From contig DLIO01000041.1 of the NCBI GenBank assembly GCA_002483765.1, forward strand, positions 1 through 58,547: a DNA stretch of 58,547 nucleotides, given 5' to 3'. The notes under the pieces are model-generated. The model had not been told where the DNA came from and ran no database searches. It worked only from the letters and a program-made list of their open reading frames with translations. Position numbers and translations under genes: made by a program. Source of the stretch: Lentisphaeria bacterium UBA7640. Its GTDB lineage: Bacteria > Verrucomicrobiota > Lentisphaeria > Victivallales > Victivallaceae. This document shows positions 26,423 through 34,910 of this stretch, in pieces; positions within the stretch are counted from its first letter, which is position 1, and each line of letters opens with the position of its first letter.

Positions 26423-27148
26423 ATGTACAAATACAAGCGCGTTTTAATCAAAGTTAGTGGTGAAGCACTTAAAGGGAGCTCTAGTTCTGGTTATGATTCG
26501 GATTCCATCGGACAATTAGTCGAAAAAATTCGTTCAGTCATTGATAATGGCGTTGAATTGGTGTTAGTGCTTGGTGCCGGCAATATTTGGCGTGGAATTA
26601 ATGGTGCAGCTGATGGTATGGATCGAGTAACCGCCGACTACATGGGAATGTTAGCCACGGTTATGAATGCATTATGCGTTAAAGACGCGCTCGAAAGTGC
26701 GGGTATTTCCGCGCTGGTCCAAACTTCGATTCCAATGGAACCGATCGCGGCGCGTTACAATCGCGCAGAAGCGGAGAAAGCATTAGAATCTGGAACGGTG
26801 GTTATTTTTGCCGGCGGAACAGGTAGTCCATTTTTCACCACAGATACAACTGCGGCTTTACGTGCTCTAGAAACGCATTGCCAAGCGGTTTTAAAAGCGA
26901 CTAAAGTTGATGGCATTTATACTGCTGACCCATTCAAAGATCCGAATGCTGTACGTTTTAGTACGATCAGTTACGAAGAAGCACTCAGTCGTCGCCTTAA
27001 AATCATGGATTCAACCGCATTTTCGATGTGTAGTGATCATGATTTACCGATTATCGTCTTTAATTTCTCAGATCCTGAAAGTCTGAATAAAGTCCTTTCA
27101 GGCGATACCAGCATTGCGACTGTGGTATGCCGGGAATCAACAATTTAA
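26423..27148 (+). CDS. pyrH: UMP kinase
   Basis: Phosphorylates UMP to UDP. Bacterial amino-acid-kinase-fold enzyme of 241 residues: RVLIKVSGEALKG at the N-terminus, GAGNIWRG, DYMGMLATVMNAL, GTGSPFFTTDTTAALRA and KATKVDGIYTADP are all present. Typical length. It is 16 nt upstream of lpxA. Confidence 0.96.
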   Translation: MYKYKRVLIKVSGEALKGSSSSGYDSDSIGQLVEKIRSVIDNGVELVLVLGAGNIWRGINGAADGMDRVTADYMGMLATVMNALCVKDALESAGISALVQTSIPMEPIAARYNRAEAEKALESGTVVIFAGGTGSPFFTTDTTAALRALETHCQAVLKATKVDGIYTADPFKDPNAVRFSTISYEEALSRRLKIMDSTAFSMCSDHDLPIIVFNFSDPESLNKVLSGDTSIATVVCRESTI

Positions 27149-27164
27149 AAAAAGGGGTCAAACT

Positions 27165-27995
27165 ATGAAAATCCATCCGACCGCAATTATTTCACCGGAT
27201 GCTAAAATCGGTTCCAATGTCGAAATTGGCGCGTACACCGTTATTGACGGTAAAACCGTTATCGGTGATAATTGCTTTATTGATGCTCATGTAAAAATCT
27301 GTGATTACACTACTCTTGGCGCTGGTTGTCGCGTATATTTTGGCGCATTTATTGGTGGCGAACCACAAGACCATCGTTTTCGTCCAGGAATTGTTTCATC
27401 GACAGAAATCGGTGAGGGTACCATTATTCGTGAATATGTGACCATTCACCGTTCACCGACTGAAGGGATGAAAACGGTTATCGGAAAAAATTGCCTACTG
27501 ATGGGATTTGTTCATATCGGTCACGACGTTCAAATTTCTGACCACGTGACGATTGCCAACCAAACAGCGGTTTCTGGACACGTGACCATCGGTTACGGAA
27601 CAGTACTCAGTGGGTACCTGTTAATACATCAATTTACTCGTATCGGAAAGTTATCAATGTTGGCCCCGCGTGTTAACGTGCTTCAAGACGTTCCGCCGTA
27701 TTGCTTGATGGATGAGCATGGCCATATTGCGGGACCGAATACTATCGGGCTCCGCCGGGCTGGAATGGATCCAGCGAGCCGCACCGCTATCAGAAACGCC
27801 ATCAAGACTTATTTTTATTATGGTTATAGTGCAAAGACAGCGCTAGCTGAGATTGCCAAGGGCAAAGCAACTCCGGAAGTAACCGAATTTGTGGAGTTTA
27901 TTAAGGGGAGCAAGCGTGGAATTATTTCAGGTAATCCCGACATGTTGCATCGCAGAGAATCACCTAAGGCAGACCCCGAGCAAGCTATAGAATAA
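27165..27995 (+). CDS. lpxA: UDP-N-acetylglucosamine acyltransferase
   Basis: First step of lipid A synthesis: transfers a hydroxyacyl chain from ACP to UDP-GlcNAc. The 276-residue protein starts KIHPTAIISPDAKIG and has successive left-handed hexapeptide repeats, the catalytic His in HIGHDV, HQFTRIGKLSMLAP and a helical C-terminus. The start is the ATG after the AAGGGG-like site; longer frames overlap pyrH without a ribosome site. No lpxC, lpxD or fabZ next to it. Confidence 0.93.
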   Translation: MKIHPTAIISPDAKIGSNVEIGAYTVIDGKTVIGDNCFIDAHVKICDYTTLGAGCRVYFGAFIGGEPQDHRFRPGIVSSTEIGEGTIIREYVTIHRSPTEGMKTVIGKNCLLMGFVHIGHDVQISDHVTIANQTAVSGHVTIGYGTVLSGYLLIHQFTRIGKLSMLAPRVNVLQDVPPYCLMDEHGHIAGPNTIGLRRAGMDPASRTAIRNAIKTYFYYGYSAKTALAEIAKGKATPEVTEFVEFIKGSKRGIISGNPDMLHRRESPKADPEQAIE

Positions 27996-28021
27996 CCGTT
28001 TGTCCCAATTAATTTGACTCT

Positions 28022-28054
28022 AACTTCGCGCGCGCATAATGCGCGCGTGAAGTT
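28022..28054 (+). repeat. GC-rich palindrome, copy 6
   Basis: AACTTCGCGCGCGC and GCGCGCGTGAAGTT around ATAAT, 26 nt after the lpxA stop. The outer AAC is matched by GTT, so the arm ends differ from other copies but stay complementary. One G-T wobble, pairing in plus-strand RNA. Confidence 0.9.
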
Positions 28055-28142
28055 TAAGCGACAATAAATCATTGAAAAATTCCAGTTAGACAGTAGATTG
28101 ATTGGTTAATTTGGATTAATTACAGCAAGGAGAGATCCAGAC

Positions 28143-29246
28143 GTGAAAAGTCAGGAAAAAATCAAAAATATCTGTTCTAAATTTTTTATATATGGCGATT
28201 TTATGGTTGCAGTGCCTTACGGCAACGGTAATATTAATGATACCTTTCAGGTTACCTTTGATCAAGGCGGCTCCCGCATTCGTTATATTCTCCAGCGCAT
28301 TAATAGTAATGTTTTTAAAAATCCGCCGCAGGTAATGGAAAATATTGACCGGATAACACAACATCTGTTACGCAAAATTCGGCACGAACCGATTGGTGGT
28401 AAACGACGAACATTGCGTTTTTTGCGTTCTTTTTCCGATTACCCTTATGCTCAGGATGATGATGGTGATTTTTGGCGTGCCACTATTTTTATCGAAAATG
28501 CACGCTCTTACGAGGTTTTGGAAAATGAAGAACAGGCTTTTAATGTCGCCAAAGCGTTTGGTCAGTTTACCGGTGATTTGAGCGATTTGCCTGGAGAACG
28601 ACTCCATGAAATTATTCCAGATTTCCATGATACGCCGAAACGCCTCGACGCACTTGAATTGGCAGCGAAAGAAGATCGTGTTGGACGCGCCAAAGAGGTC
28701 GGAGCAGAAGTCGAGTTTGCATTGAAGCGTCGCGAAGAAACCGGGATTTTGCTTGAACTACAAAAGAATTCAGATATTCCTGAACGAATTACTCACAATG
28801 ACACCAAGGCTAACAATGTTTTAATTGACGATTTGACTGGCGAAGGGGTTTGTGTTATTGATCTGGATACGGTAATGCCAGGATTGGCGTTATATGATTT
28901 TGGCGACATGGTTCGTTCAGGCTGTAATCCAGCGGAGGAAGATGAGGTGAACCTTGACAATGTTTATATGAAATTTTCAATGTTTGAGGCCATGTTGCGT
29001 GGCTACTGGGACAGTTGCGGAAGTTCATTAACTGAAGCTGAAAAACAGTATCTGCCATTTTCTGGTAAACTAATTACTCTGGAAATCGGCACACGTTTTT
29101 TGACCGACTACCTCAACGGCGATACCTATTTTAAAACCAAGCGCCCGAGTCACAATCTGGAACGTTGTCGCAATCAATTTAAATTGGTGGAGTCAATGGA
29201 ACAACAGATGGACAAGATGAATATTCTGGCGCAAAGACTCAAATAA
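28143..29246 (+). CDS. APH-family sugar kinase, NahK-like
   Basis: Phosphotransferase of the aminoglycoside-phosphotransferase fold, 367 residues. THNDTKANNVL is the Brenner catalytic loop and CVIDLDTVMPGL the metal-binding motif; the PYGNGNINDTF start and overall plan resemble N-acetylhexosamine 1-kinases (NahK), which phosphorylate GlcNAc/GalNAc at C1. GTG start with AAGGAG 11 nt upstream. A role in amino-sugar salvage toward UDP-sugars would suit the LPS genes nearby but is inference; members of this family are also annotated without activity. Confidence 0.75.
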   Translation: MKSQEKIKNICSKFFIYGDFMVAVPYGNGNINDTFQVTFDQGGSRIRYILQRINSNVFKNPPQVMENIDRITQHLLRKIRHEPIGGKRRTLRFLRSFSDYPYAQDDDGDFWRATIFIENARSYEVLENEEQAFNVAKAFGQFTGDLSDLPGERLHEIIPDFHDTPKRLDALELAAKEDRVGRAKEVGAEVEFALKRREETGILLELQKNSDIPERITHNDTKANNVLIDDLTGEGVCVIDLDTVMPGLALYDFGDMVRSGCNPAEEDEVNLDNVYMKFSMFEAMLRGYWDSCGSSLTEAEKQYLPFSGKLITLEIGTRFLTDYLNGDTYFKTKRPSHNLERCRNQFKLVESMEQQMDKMNILAQRLK

Positions 29247-29260
29247 TTTAAGGAGATGGC

Positions 29261-30076
29261 ATGAAGAGTTTTATGAACAAATTGAAATCAGCGTGGAAGA
29301 ACAATAATTCACTGGTTTGCGTTGGACTGGATCCGGATGCTGATAAATTACCGGCGTGCTTGTCCGAGAGTGCAAAACCTATTTTTGAATTTAACAAAGC
29401 GATTGTCGATGCTACGCATGATCTAGTTTGTTGCTATAAACCCCAGGCTGCGTATTACGCTGCCGCCGATGCTGATGATCAGTTGAAGATGACTATCGCT
29501 TACATTCAGGAAGAATATCCTGAAATTCCAGTTATTCTTGATGTTAAACGTGGCGACATCGGCTCTACTGCTGAAATGTACGCCAAAGAAGCGTTCGAGC
29601 GCTACAACGCTGATGCTTTAACCGTTAATCCCTACATGGGGAGCGACAATTTAAAACCATTTTTAGATTATGCTGAGCGCGGCGTGATTATTCTCTGCCG
29701 CACTTCCAATCCTAGTTCATGCGAACTTCAAGAACTGGTTTGTGACGGCAAAACAATCTACGAACATGTTGCAACTTTGACTCGCGACAAGTGGAATTAT
29801 AACCACAATGCTGCATTGGTGATCGGGGCGACATTCCCAAGTGAGCTGAAAAAAATCCGTGAAATGTGCCCAGATATTCCATTTTTAGTTCCTGGCGTCG
29901 GAGCGCAGGGTGGCGATGTGGGAAAAGTCGTTAAAAACGGCACAAATGCTGTTGGTACGGGGTTAATTATCAATTCGTCGCGTGGCATTATTTACGCCGA
30001 TAAGACCGAAAAATTTGCTCAAGGCGCGCGTAAGGCCGCGAGTGAACTACGCGATTTAATCAATCAATTTCGTTAA
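29261..30076 (+). CDS. pyrF: Orotidine 5'-phosphate decarboxylase (type 2)
   Basis: Last step of UMP synthesis. The 271-residue protein has VGLDPDADKLP at the N-terminus, the catalytic array DVKRGDIG, NPYMGSDNLKPFL and VPGVGAQGGDVG, all typical of the longer type-2 (subfamily 2) enzymes. AAGGAG precedes the ATG. It is 14 nt after the NahK-like kinase gene and 15 nt before the secreted beta-helix gene. Confidence 0.94.
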   Translation: MKSFMNKLKSAWKNNNSLVCVGLDPDADKLPACLSESAKPIFEFNKAIVDATHDLVCCYKPQAAYYAAADADDQLKMTIAYIQEEYPEIPVILDVKRGDIGSTAEMYAKEAFERYNADALTVNPYMGSDNLKPFLDYAERGVIILCRTSNPSSCELQELVCDGKTIYEHVATLTRDKWNYNHNAALVIGATFPSELKKIREMCPDIPFLVPGVGAQGGDVGKVVKNGTNAVGTGLIINSSRGIIYADKTEKFAQGARKAASELRDLINQFR

Positions 30077-30091
30077 ACAGGATAACCAGCG

Positions 30092-31567
30092 ATGAAAATA
30101 TTAGTTGGGGCCATAACCTTGATTTTCGCTTGTGCATTGGAGGCGGCTGTTTTTTATGTTGATAATGTTAAAGGCAACGACGCCAACGACGGGAGTGCCA
30201 AAGCGCCGTTTGCATCAGTAGAGTACGGCATATCAAAACTGAAAACCTCTGATCAACTCGAGGTCGTCAATACCGGTAAAGTCTATCAGCGTCCATATCC
30301 GGGGGCACGCGGACGTAATTTGCCTGTCCGATCTGGTGGAACCTTGGAAAACCCTCTGATTATTAACGGTAACGGCGCGGTGTTAACCGGCTTGTCCATT
30401 ATTCCTCCTGCAAAATGGCTCAAGAAAGATAATAATTTATATTCATTGCCGTTCTGGCCGATGAGTAATATGTATAAAGGTTATAAAACCCAAAATTATT
30501 GGTTGGAACAGCCACAAATTTGGTGGGTCGATGGAAAACCAGCAAAAAACTGTAAAAGTGCAGAAGAACTATCGGAAACTCCCGGGGGTTTCTGGTGGGA
30601 CAAATCAAACAAGGAAGTGATTTTTAATTTACCGAAAGATCAAAAGCTCGAAGAATTAAAAATTGAATTACCGGCAAATTCTGGGTTCTATATTGGCGGT
30701 GACCATGTTATTATTAAGAATTTTTATTTCATCCATTCCTGGAATGACGGTTTTGATGCGGCGGGAAAAAATCAACATGGTGTATTCAAGAATTGTGTAG
30801 CTATCGACAATTGCGGGCAGGGTTTTTCTTGCCACGATACCAGTAATATTTATTATGAAGATTGCGCGGCGATCCGTTGCGCAAGTTCGGGTTCTTGCGA
30901 TGTCCATTGGTGCACTACGCGTTATCACCGCTGTATTTTTATGGATAATGCTTTTGAGGCTGGTATTTATACTACCAACGAGAGCTCACATTTTTATTCC
31001 GATTGTTTGATTACTAATAATCGTCCATTCGAACAAATTTGGCAGCGTGGATCCTCAAGTCAGATTTATGATAATTGTGTTATTTTGGGTGGAGCGCCTG
31101 ATCGCAATATTTTAACGATGCAGGACGGTTCGGTTGCTTTTAAAAACTGCACAATTGCTAATGCCGCCGGAGTTTGCGTGCTGGATGCTAGCAAGCGCGG
31201 TTCGCTATCGGCCGATAACTGTTTGCTAATAAATATGAAGAATTATATTTTTAAATTTGACCAAGGCGCGGAGAAACGGGTATTTTTACGTGGTAATTTA
31301 TTGGTGCGTTCTCCTGGGATTATTATTGGCGATACGGTTTATAATGCTGAAAATTGGGAAGCTTATTTGAAGGCGAACTCGGGAGATCAATACTCCGAAT
31401 GGCTGAGTTCCGATTTGGGTGAAAATATTTTTGAAACTGATATCAAGCTGAAAACTCGTTATAAACGTGAAGCCAAAGTTGGTGCGAAATTACCGGCTGA
31501 AGTCTGGAAACGCTATGAAGAGTTGAAGAAAATCAAAGCCACTCCGTCTGGCATTAGTTTTGAATAG
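30092..31567 (+). CDS. Secreted right-handed beta-helix protein
   Basis: The 491-residue product has a signal peptide (MKILVGAITLIFACALEA) and then VFYVDNVKGNDANDGSAKAPFAS, the entry motif of parallel beta-helix proteins such as polysaccharide lyases and glycoside hydrolases. The middle (about 205-370) has many short strands with regularly spaced Asn/Asp/Cys turns. Likely an exported polysaccharide-degrading or -binding protein; no catalytic residues can be assigned by eye. Cys-rich for a bacterial beta-helix. Confidence 0.75.
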   Translation: MKILVGAITLIFACALEAAVFYVDNVKGNDANDGSAKAPFASVEYGISKLKTSDQLEVVNTGKVYQRPYPGARGRNLPVRSGGTLENPLIINGNGAVLTGLSIIPPAKWLKKDNNLYSLPFWPMSNMYKGYKTQNYWLEQPQIWWVDGKPAKNCKSAEELSETPGGFWWDKSNKEVIFNLPKDQKLEELKIELPANSGFYIGGDHVIIKNFYFIHSWNDGFDAAGKNQHGVFKNCVAIDNCGQGFSCHDTSNIYYEDCAAIRCASSGSCDVHWCTTRYHRCIFMDNAFEAGIYTTNESSHFYSDCLITNNRPFEQIWQRGSSSQIYDNCVILGGAPDRNILTMQDGSVAFKNCTIANAAGVCVLDASKRGSLSADNCLLINMKNYIFKFDQGAEKRVFLRGNLLVRSPGIIIGDTVYNAENWEAYLKANSGDQYSEWLSSDLGENIFETDIKLKTRYKREAKVGAKLPAEVWKRYEELKKIKATPSGISFE

Positions 31568-31590
31568 CATGTTTATTTGAGAAAATCATA

Positions 31591-32721
31591 GTGAATACGA
31601 CGTTTTATCAATCAATTGAAGCAGAACTGGACGAGCTGAAAGCGGAATGCCGTTTTCGGCAGCTCCGCAATCCTGCATCTACTGCGGATTTGATTAATCT
31701 TTCGTCGAACGATTATTTAGGCATTTCGCTACGTAAAGAATGGTTACGTGAATTTATTGATTCTGCAACCGTTGATGATTTGGCAATGTCGGCGGTTTCA
31801 TCGCGGTTGTTGACTGGCAATCACCAGGCATATATTGAATTGGAAAATGATTTGAGTACGTTTTATAATGGACGCTCTGCCTTGGCGTTCAATAGCGGTT
31901 ATCACGCCAATTCCGGCATTTTGCCAGCAATCGCTGGCAAAGGCGATCTGATTTTATCGGACAAACTGAATCACGCCAGCATTATTGATGGCATGAAGTT
32001 GTCTGGAGCTGAATTTAAACGTTACCGCCATCTTGATTATACGCAACTTGAAGATTTCCTCTGTGTTGCTGACGGTAAATATCGGCGGATAATCGTGATC
32101 TCTGAATCAGTGTTCAGCATGGACGGCGACGTGGCGGATTTGAAAGTTTTGAATGATTTAAGTAAACGTTACGGCGCGATTTTGTGCATAGATGAAGCGC
32201 ATTCGGTTGGAGTTAACGGTAAGCGCGGTGCGGGGTGCTGTGAAGAAGCTGGATTAATTGCTGACATTGACATTATTATTGGCACGTTGGGTAAAGCTTT
32301 CGCCTCAAGCGGCGCGTTTGCCATTATCAGGCCGGAACTCAAAGATTACTTAATCAACCGCGTTCGGCCATTTATTTTTACTACCGGAATGCCACCGATA
32401 AATGCGGCTTGGTCCCGGTTCGTTTTACAAAAAATGCCGAATTTGGATGTCGAACGTCAACACCTGCGCGAACTTGGGGATCAATTGCGGAACGGTTTGC
32501 GCTCAAAAAAACTGAACACGCTCGGTAATTCGCAAATTGTGCCACTTATCGTCGGCGAAAACCATGTCGCGAATGAATTAGCGGAAAAAATCTCACGAAA
32601 TGGTTTTTTGGCGCTACCGGTGCGCCCACCGACCGTTCCGCCGGGTACGGCGCGCATTCGTTTTTCACTGCACAGTGGATTAAAAACTGCTGAAATAGAC
32701 AAATTGTTGGAGTGTCTGTGA
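31591..32721 (+). CDS. bioF: 8-amino-7-oxononanoate synthase
   Basis: PLP enzyme joining pimeloyl-ACP and alanine in biotin synthesis. The 376-residue protein has SNDYLGIS, FSMDGDVADLK, DEAHSVGVNGKRGAG and the PLP lysine Lys235 in GTLGKAFA. GTG start. The stop overlaps the GTG of bioG by 4 nt, first of the bioF-G-C-D run. Confidence 0.93.
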   Translation: MNTTFYQSIEAELDELKAECRFRQLRNPASTADLINLSSNDYLGISLRKEWLREFIDSATVDDLAMSAVSSRLLTGNHQAYIELENDLSTFYNGRSALAFNSGYHANSGILPAIAGKGDLILSDKLNHASIIDGMKLSGAEFKRYRHLDYTQLEDFLCVADGKYRRIIVISESVFSMDGDVADLKVLNDLSKRYGAILCIDEAHSVGVNGKRGAGCCEEAGLIADIDIIIGTLGKAFASSGAFAIIRPELKDYLINRVRPFIFTTGMPPINAAWSRFVLQKMPNLDVERQHLRELGDQLRNGLRSKKLNTLGNSQIVPLIVGENHVANELAEKISRNGFLALPVRPPTVPPGTARIRFSLHSGLKTAEIDKLLECL

Positions 32722-33362
32722 AACATCAATGGATAAATCGTGTTGGCAATCGAGTGTTGTTGATCTTTTTTAACGGCTGGGGCATGGATGCCAATGTGTT
32801 TGCTCATCTTGACGCCACTGATGTTGATGTTTTGATGCTTTATGATTATACCGATCCAACTTTGCCAGAATTGGCTGATGGTTTGGAATATCCAGAAATC
32901 CATCTTGCGGCGTGGTCGCTTGGAGTTTACGCCGCCGCTTTTTCCGCGTTAAAACTACCGATTAAGAGTGCAACCGCTTTTAATGGCACGATTTTGCCGA
33001 TTGACGCTGTTGAGGGGATTGATCCTGTTGCTTTTGCCGCGACTCTAAACAATTGGAACGAAGTCGGGCAGAAGAAATTTTATCGGCGTATTCGTGGAGG
33101 TTCCGCATTCAATGAACCGCAACGACCTTTAGAAGAACAACGCGCAGAATTGATGGCGGTCTCAGAACGTGCGGTTCAGACAGTAGAACCACGTCTGCAC
33201 TTTACCCGTGCTTTTGCTGGTGCAAATGATCGGATTTTCGCATTAGCGGCACAACGTGCTTGCTGGGAAAAGCGCAATGTACCTTTGATTGTGTTACCAG
33301 AACCGCACTATTTGTTTGGAAGATATAAATTTTGGAAGGAACTCTTTTTATATGAGAATTAA
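32718..33362 (+). CDS. bioG: Pimeloyl-ACP methyl ester esterase, BioG type
   Basis: Removes the methyl group from pimeloyl-ACP methyl ester, ending the BioC-protected route. The 214-residue alpha/beta-hydrolase has FFNGWGMD near the N-terminus, nucleophile Ser67 in AWSLGVYAA and His197 in PEPHYLFG, matching BioG (DUF452) rather than BioH. The second of two close GTG codons has GGAG at good spacing and overlaps the bioF stop. The C-terminus overlaps bioC by 11 nt. Confidence 0.88.
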   Translation: MKHQWINRVGNRVLLIFFNGWGMDANVFAHLDATDVDVLMLYDYTDPTLPELADGLEYPEIHLAAWSLGVYAAAFSALKLPIKSATAFNGTILPIDAVEGIDPVAFAATLNNWNEVGQKKFYRRIRGGSAFNEPQRPLEEQRAELMAVSERAVQTVEPRLHFTRAFAGANDRIFALAAQRACWEKRNVPLIVLPEPHYLFGRYKFWKELFLYEN

Positions 33363-34116
33363 GCTGGATAAAAAATTAGTTTCAGGGCGTTTTGCCAAAA
33401 GCCTGGAAACCTACGATGAAAATGCGATTGTGCAACGCGACATGGCGCTAGAATTGACCAGAGCGCTTAAGGAAAAAGTCGGTGTAGATTTCTCACGGAT
33501 TTTTGAAGTTGGATGTGGAACGGGAATGTTGACGCGTTACATCGCGCAGGATTTTAAATACGAAAAACTTATCGTCAATGATCTGGTTCCGGAATACATG
33601 GTGCCGATTATGGAGATGGTGACTTGTGATTTTATGGCCGGCGATGTGGAGACTCTGCCCAGTATGCCACGTGAACTGGATCTGATTATCTCCAACGCTA
33701 CTTTTCAGTGGATGGAGAATATGGAACGCGTGTTGCGCCGTCTCGCGGAGAAACTCAAAGTGGGCGGAATTTTAGCGTTCTCCACTTTTGGCGTCGACAA
33801 TATCAAAGAGATCGGAGAATTGTTGGGCATTACATTGCGTTATCTCGGCGCGGACGATATTCGTCAAGCGCTTGGTTATTGTTACGATGAACTCTATTTC
33901 TCTGAAAGTCGGCGTGAATTGAAGTTTGCCGACCCACAAATGTTATTGCGTCATCTTCAAAAAACTGGCGTGACTGGCATTCGTAAAGATATTTGGACTA
34001 AATCCTCAATGCAGAAATTTATGGACGACTATATGGAACGTTATGGCGATGCTGATGGCGTAAAATTAACTTATCATCCGATGCTTTTTATTGCCCGCAA
34101 AACGGAAAAAAGGTGA
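33352..34116 (+). CDS. bioC: Malonyl-ACP O-methyltransferase
   Basis: SAM-dependent methylation of malonyl-ACP, which primes fatty-acid synthase for pimelate synthesis. The 254-residue protein has RFAKSLETYDENAIVQRDMA, typical of BioC N-termini, the SAM motif FEVGCGTGMLT and SNATFQWMEN. The ATG at 33352 is chosen over an earlier in-frame codon inside bioG because AAGGA precedes it. It depends on the fab genes upstream in this window for chain growth. Confidence 0.92.
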   Translation: MRIKLDKKLVSGRFAKSLETYDENAIVQRDMALELTRALKEKVGVDFSRIFEVGCGTGMLTRYIAQDFKYEKLIVNDLVPEYMVPIMEMVTCDFMAGDVETLPSMPRELDLIISNATFQWMENMERVLRRLAEKLKVGGILAFSTFGVDNIKEIGELLGITLRYLGADDIRQALGYCYDELYFSESRRELKFADPQMLLRHLQKTGVTGIRKDIWTKSSMQKFMDDYMERYGDADGVKLTYHPMLFIARKTEKR

Positions 34117-34123
34117 TCGACCA

Positions 34124-34819
34124 GTGAGTGTTTTTTTTATCGGCGGGATTGATACCGATATTGGCAAGTCTTACGCCACCGGCATGATGGCGCGCTATTT
34201 ACTAAAGCGGAAGATATCGGTAATTACCCAGAAATTGGTGCAAACTGGAGTTGGAAGCACTATCGCTGATGATTTGTTGTTACATCGTAAATTGATGGGA
34301 ATTGTCCCACAACCGCGCGATATCGATGGCACAACTTGCCCACAACTTTTTAAGTTCCCAGCTTCGCCTCATTTGGCGGCCGCGCGTGAAAACCGCACGA
34401 TAGATTTAGAATTAATTACTGAAGCCACGGCGGTGCTACAACGTGAATATGAAATTGTGTTGCTAGAGGGCGCGGGCGGAATGCATGTTCCACTAAAGCA
34501 CGACTGTTTGACCATTGATTATGTCGCGGAACAACGTTATCCGTTAATTCTGGTAACTTCTGGACGCCTCGGCAGTATCAATCACACTTTAATGTCCTTG
34601 GAGACCGCCGTGGCGCGGGGAATTCCAATTGCAGGGCTTGTGTTCAATCATTGTTGTGATAGCAATTCTGAGATTGCTGCTGATGCGCTAAAGATATTCT
34701 GCAATGAGTTGAAAAAATATGGATGCGATAACGCATTGGTTGAATTACCGCGGGTGGATGAGAATAATCCAGTAGAAATCACTTTTGCTAACATCTTCAA
34801 TAAGGGTTTTTCCTGTTGA
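34124..34819 (+). CDS. bioD: Dethiobiotin synthetase
   Basis: ATP-dependent ureido-ring closure in biotin synthesis. The 231-residue protein has the P-loop-like GIDTDIGKSYATG and EGAGGMHVPL. GTG start with AAGGTGA upstream, 7 nt after bioC. bioA (or its replacement) and bioB are not present here, so DAPA formation and sulfur insertion must be encoded elsewhere. Confidence 0.92.
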   Translation: MSVFFIGGIDTDIGKSYATGMMARYLLKRKISVITQKLVQTGVGSTIADDLLLHRKLMGIVPQPRDIDGTTCPQLFKFPASPHLAAARENRTIDLELITEATAVLQREYEIVLLEGAGGMHVPLKHDCLTIDYVAEQRYPLILVTSGRLGSINHTLMSLETAVARGIPIAGLVFNHCCDSNSEIAADALKIFCNELKKYGCDNALVELPRVDENNPVEITFANIFNKGFSC

Positions 34820-34910
34820 AAAATCTAGTCGGGGCTTTATGTTATAGACTTATGTTTCACTCCTTTTTTTAAGACACTACGGTGGAACTGTTAAACATTT
34901 AAGGTTTTTT

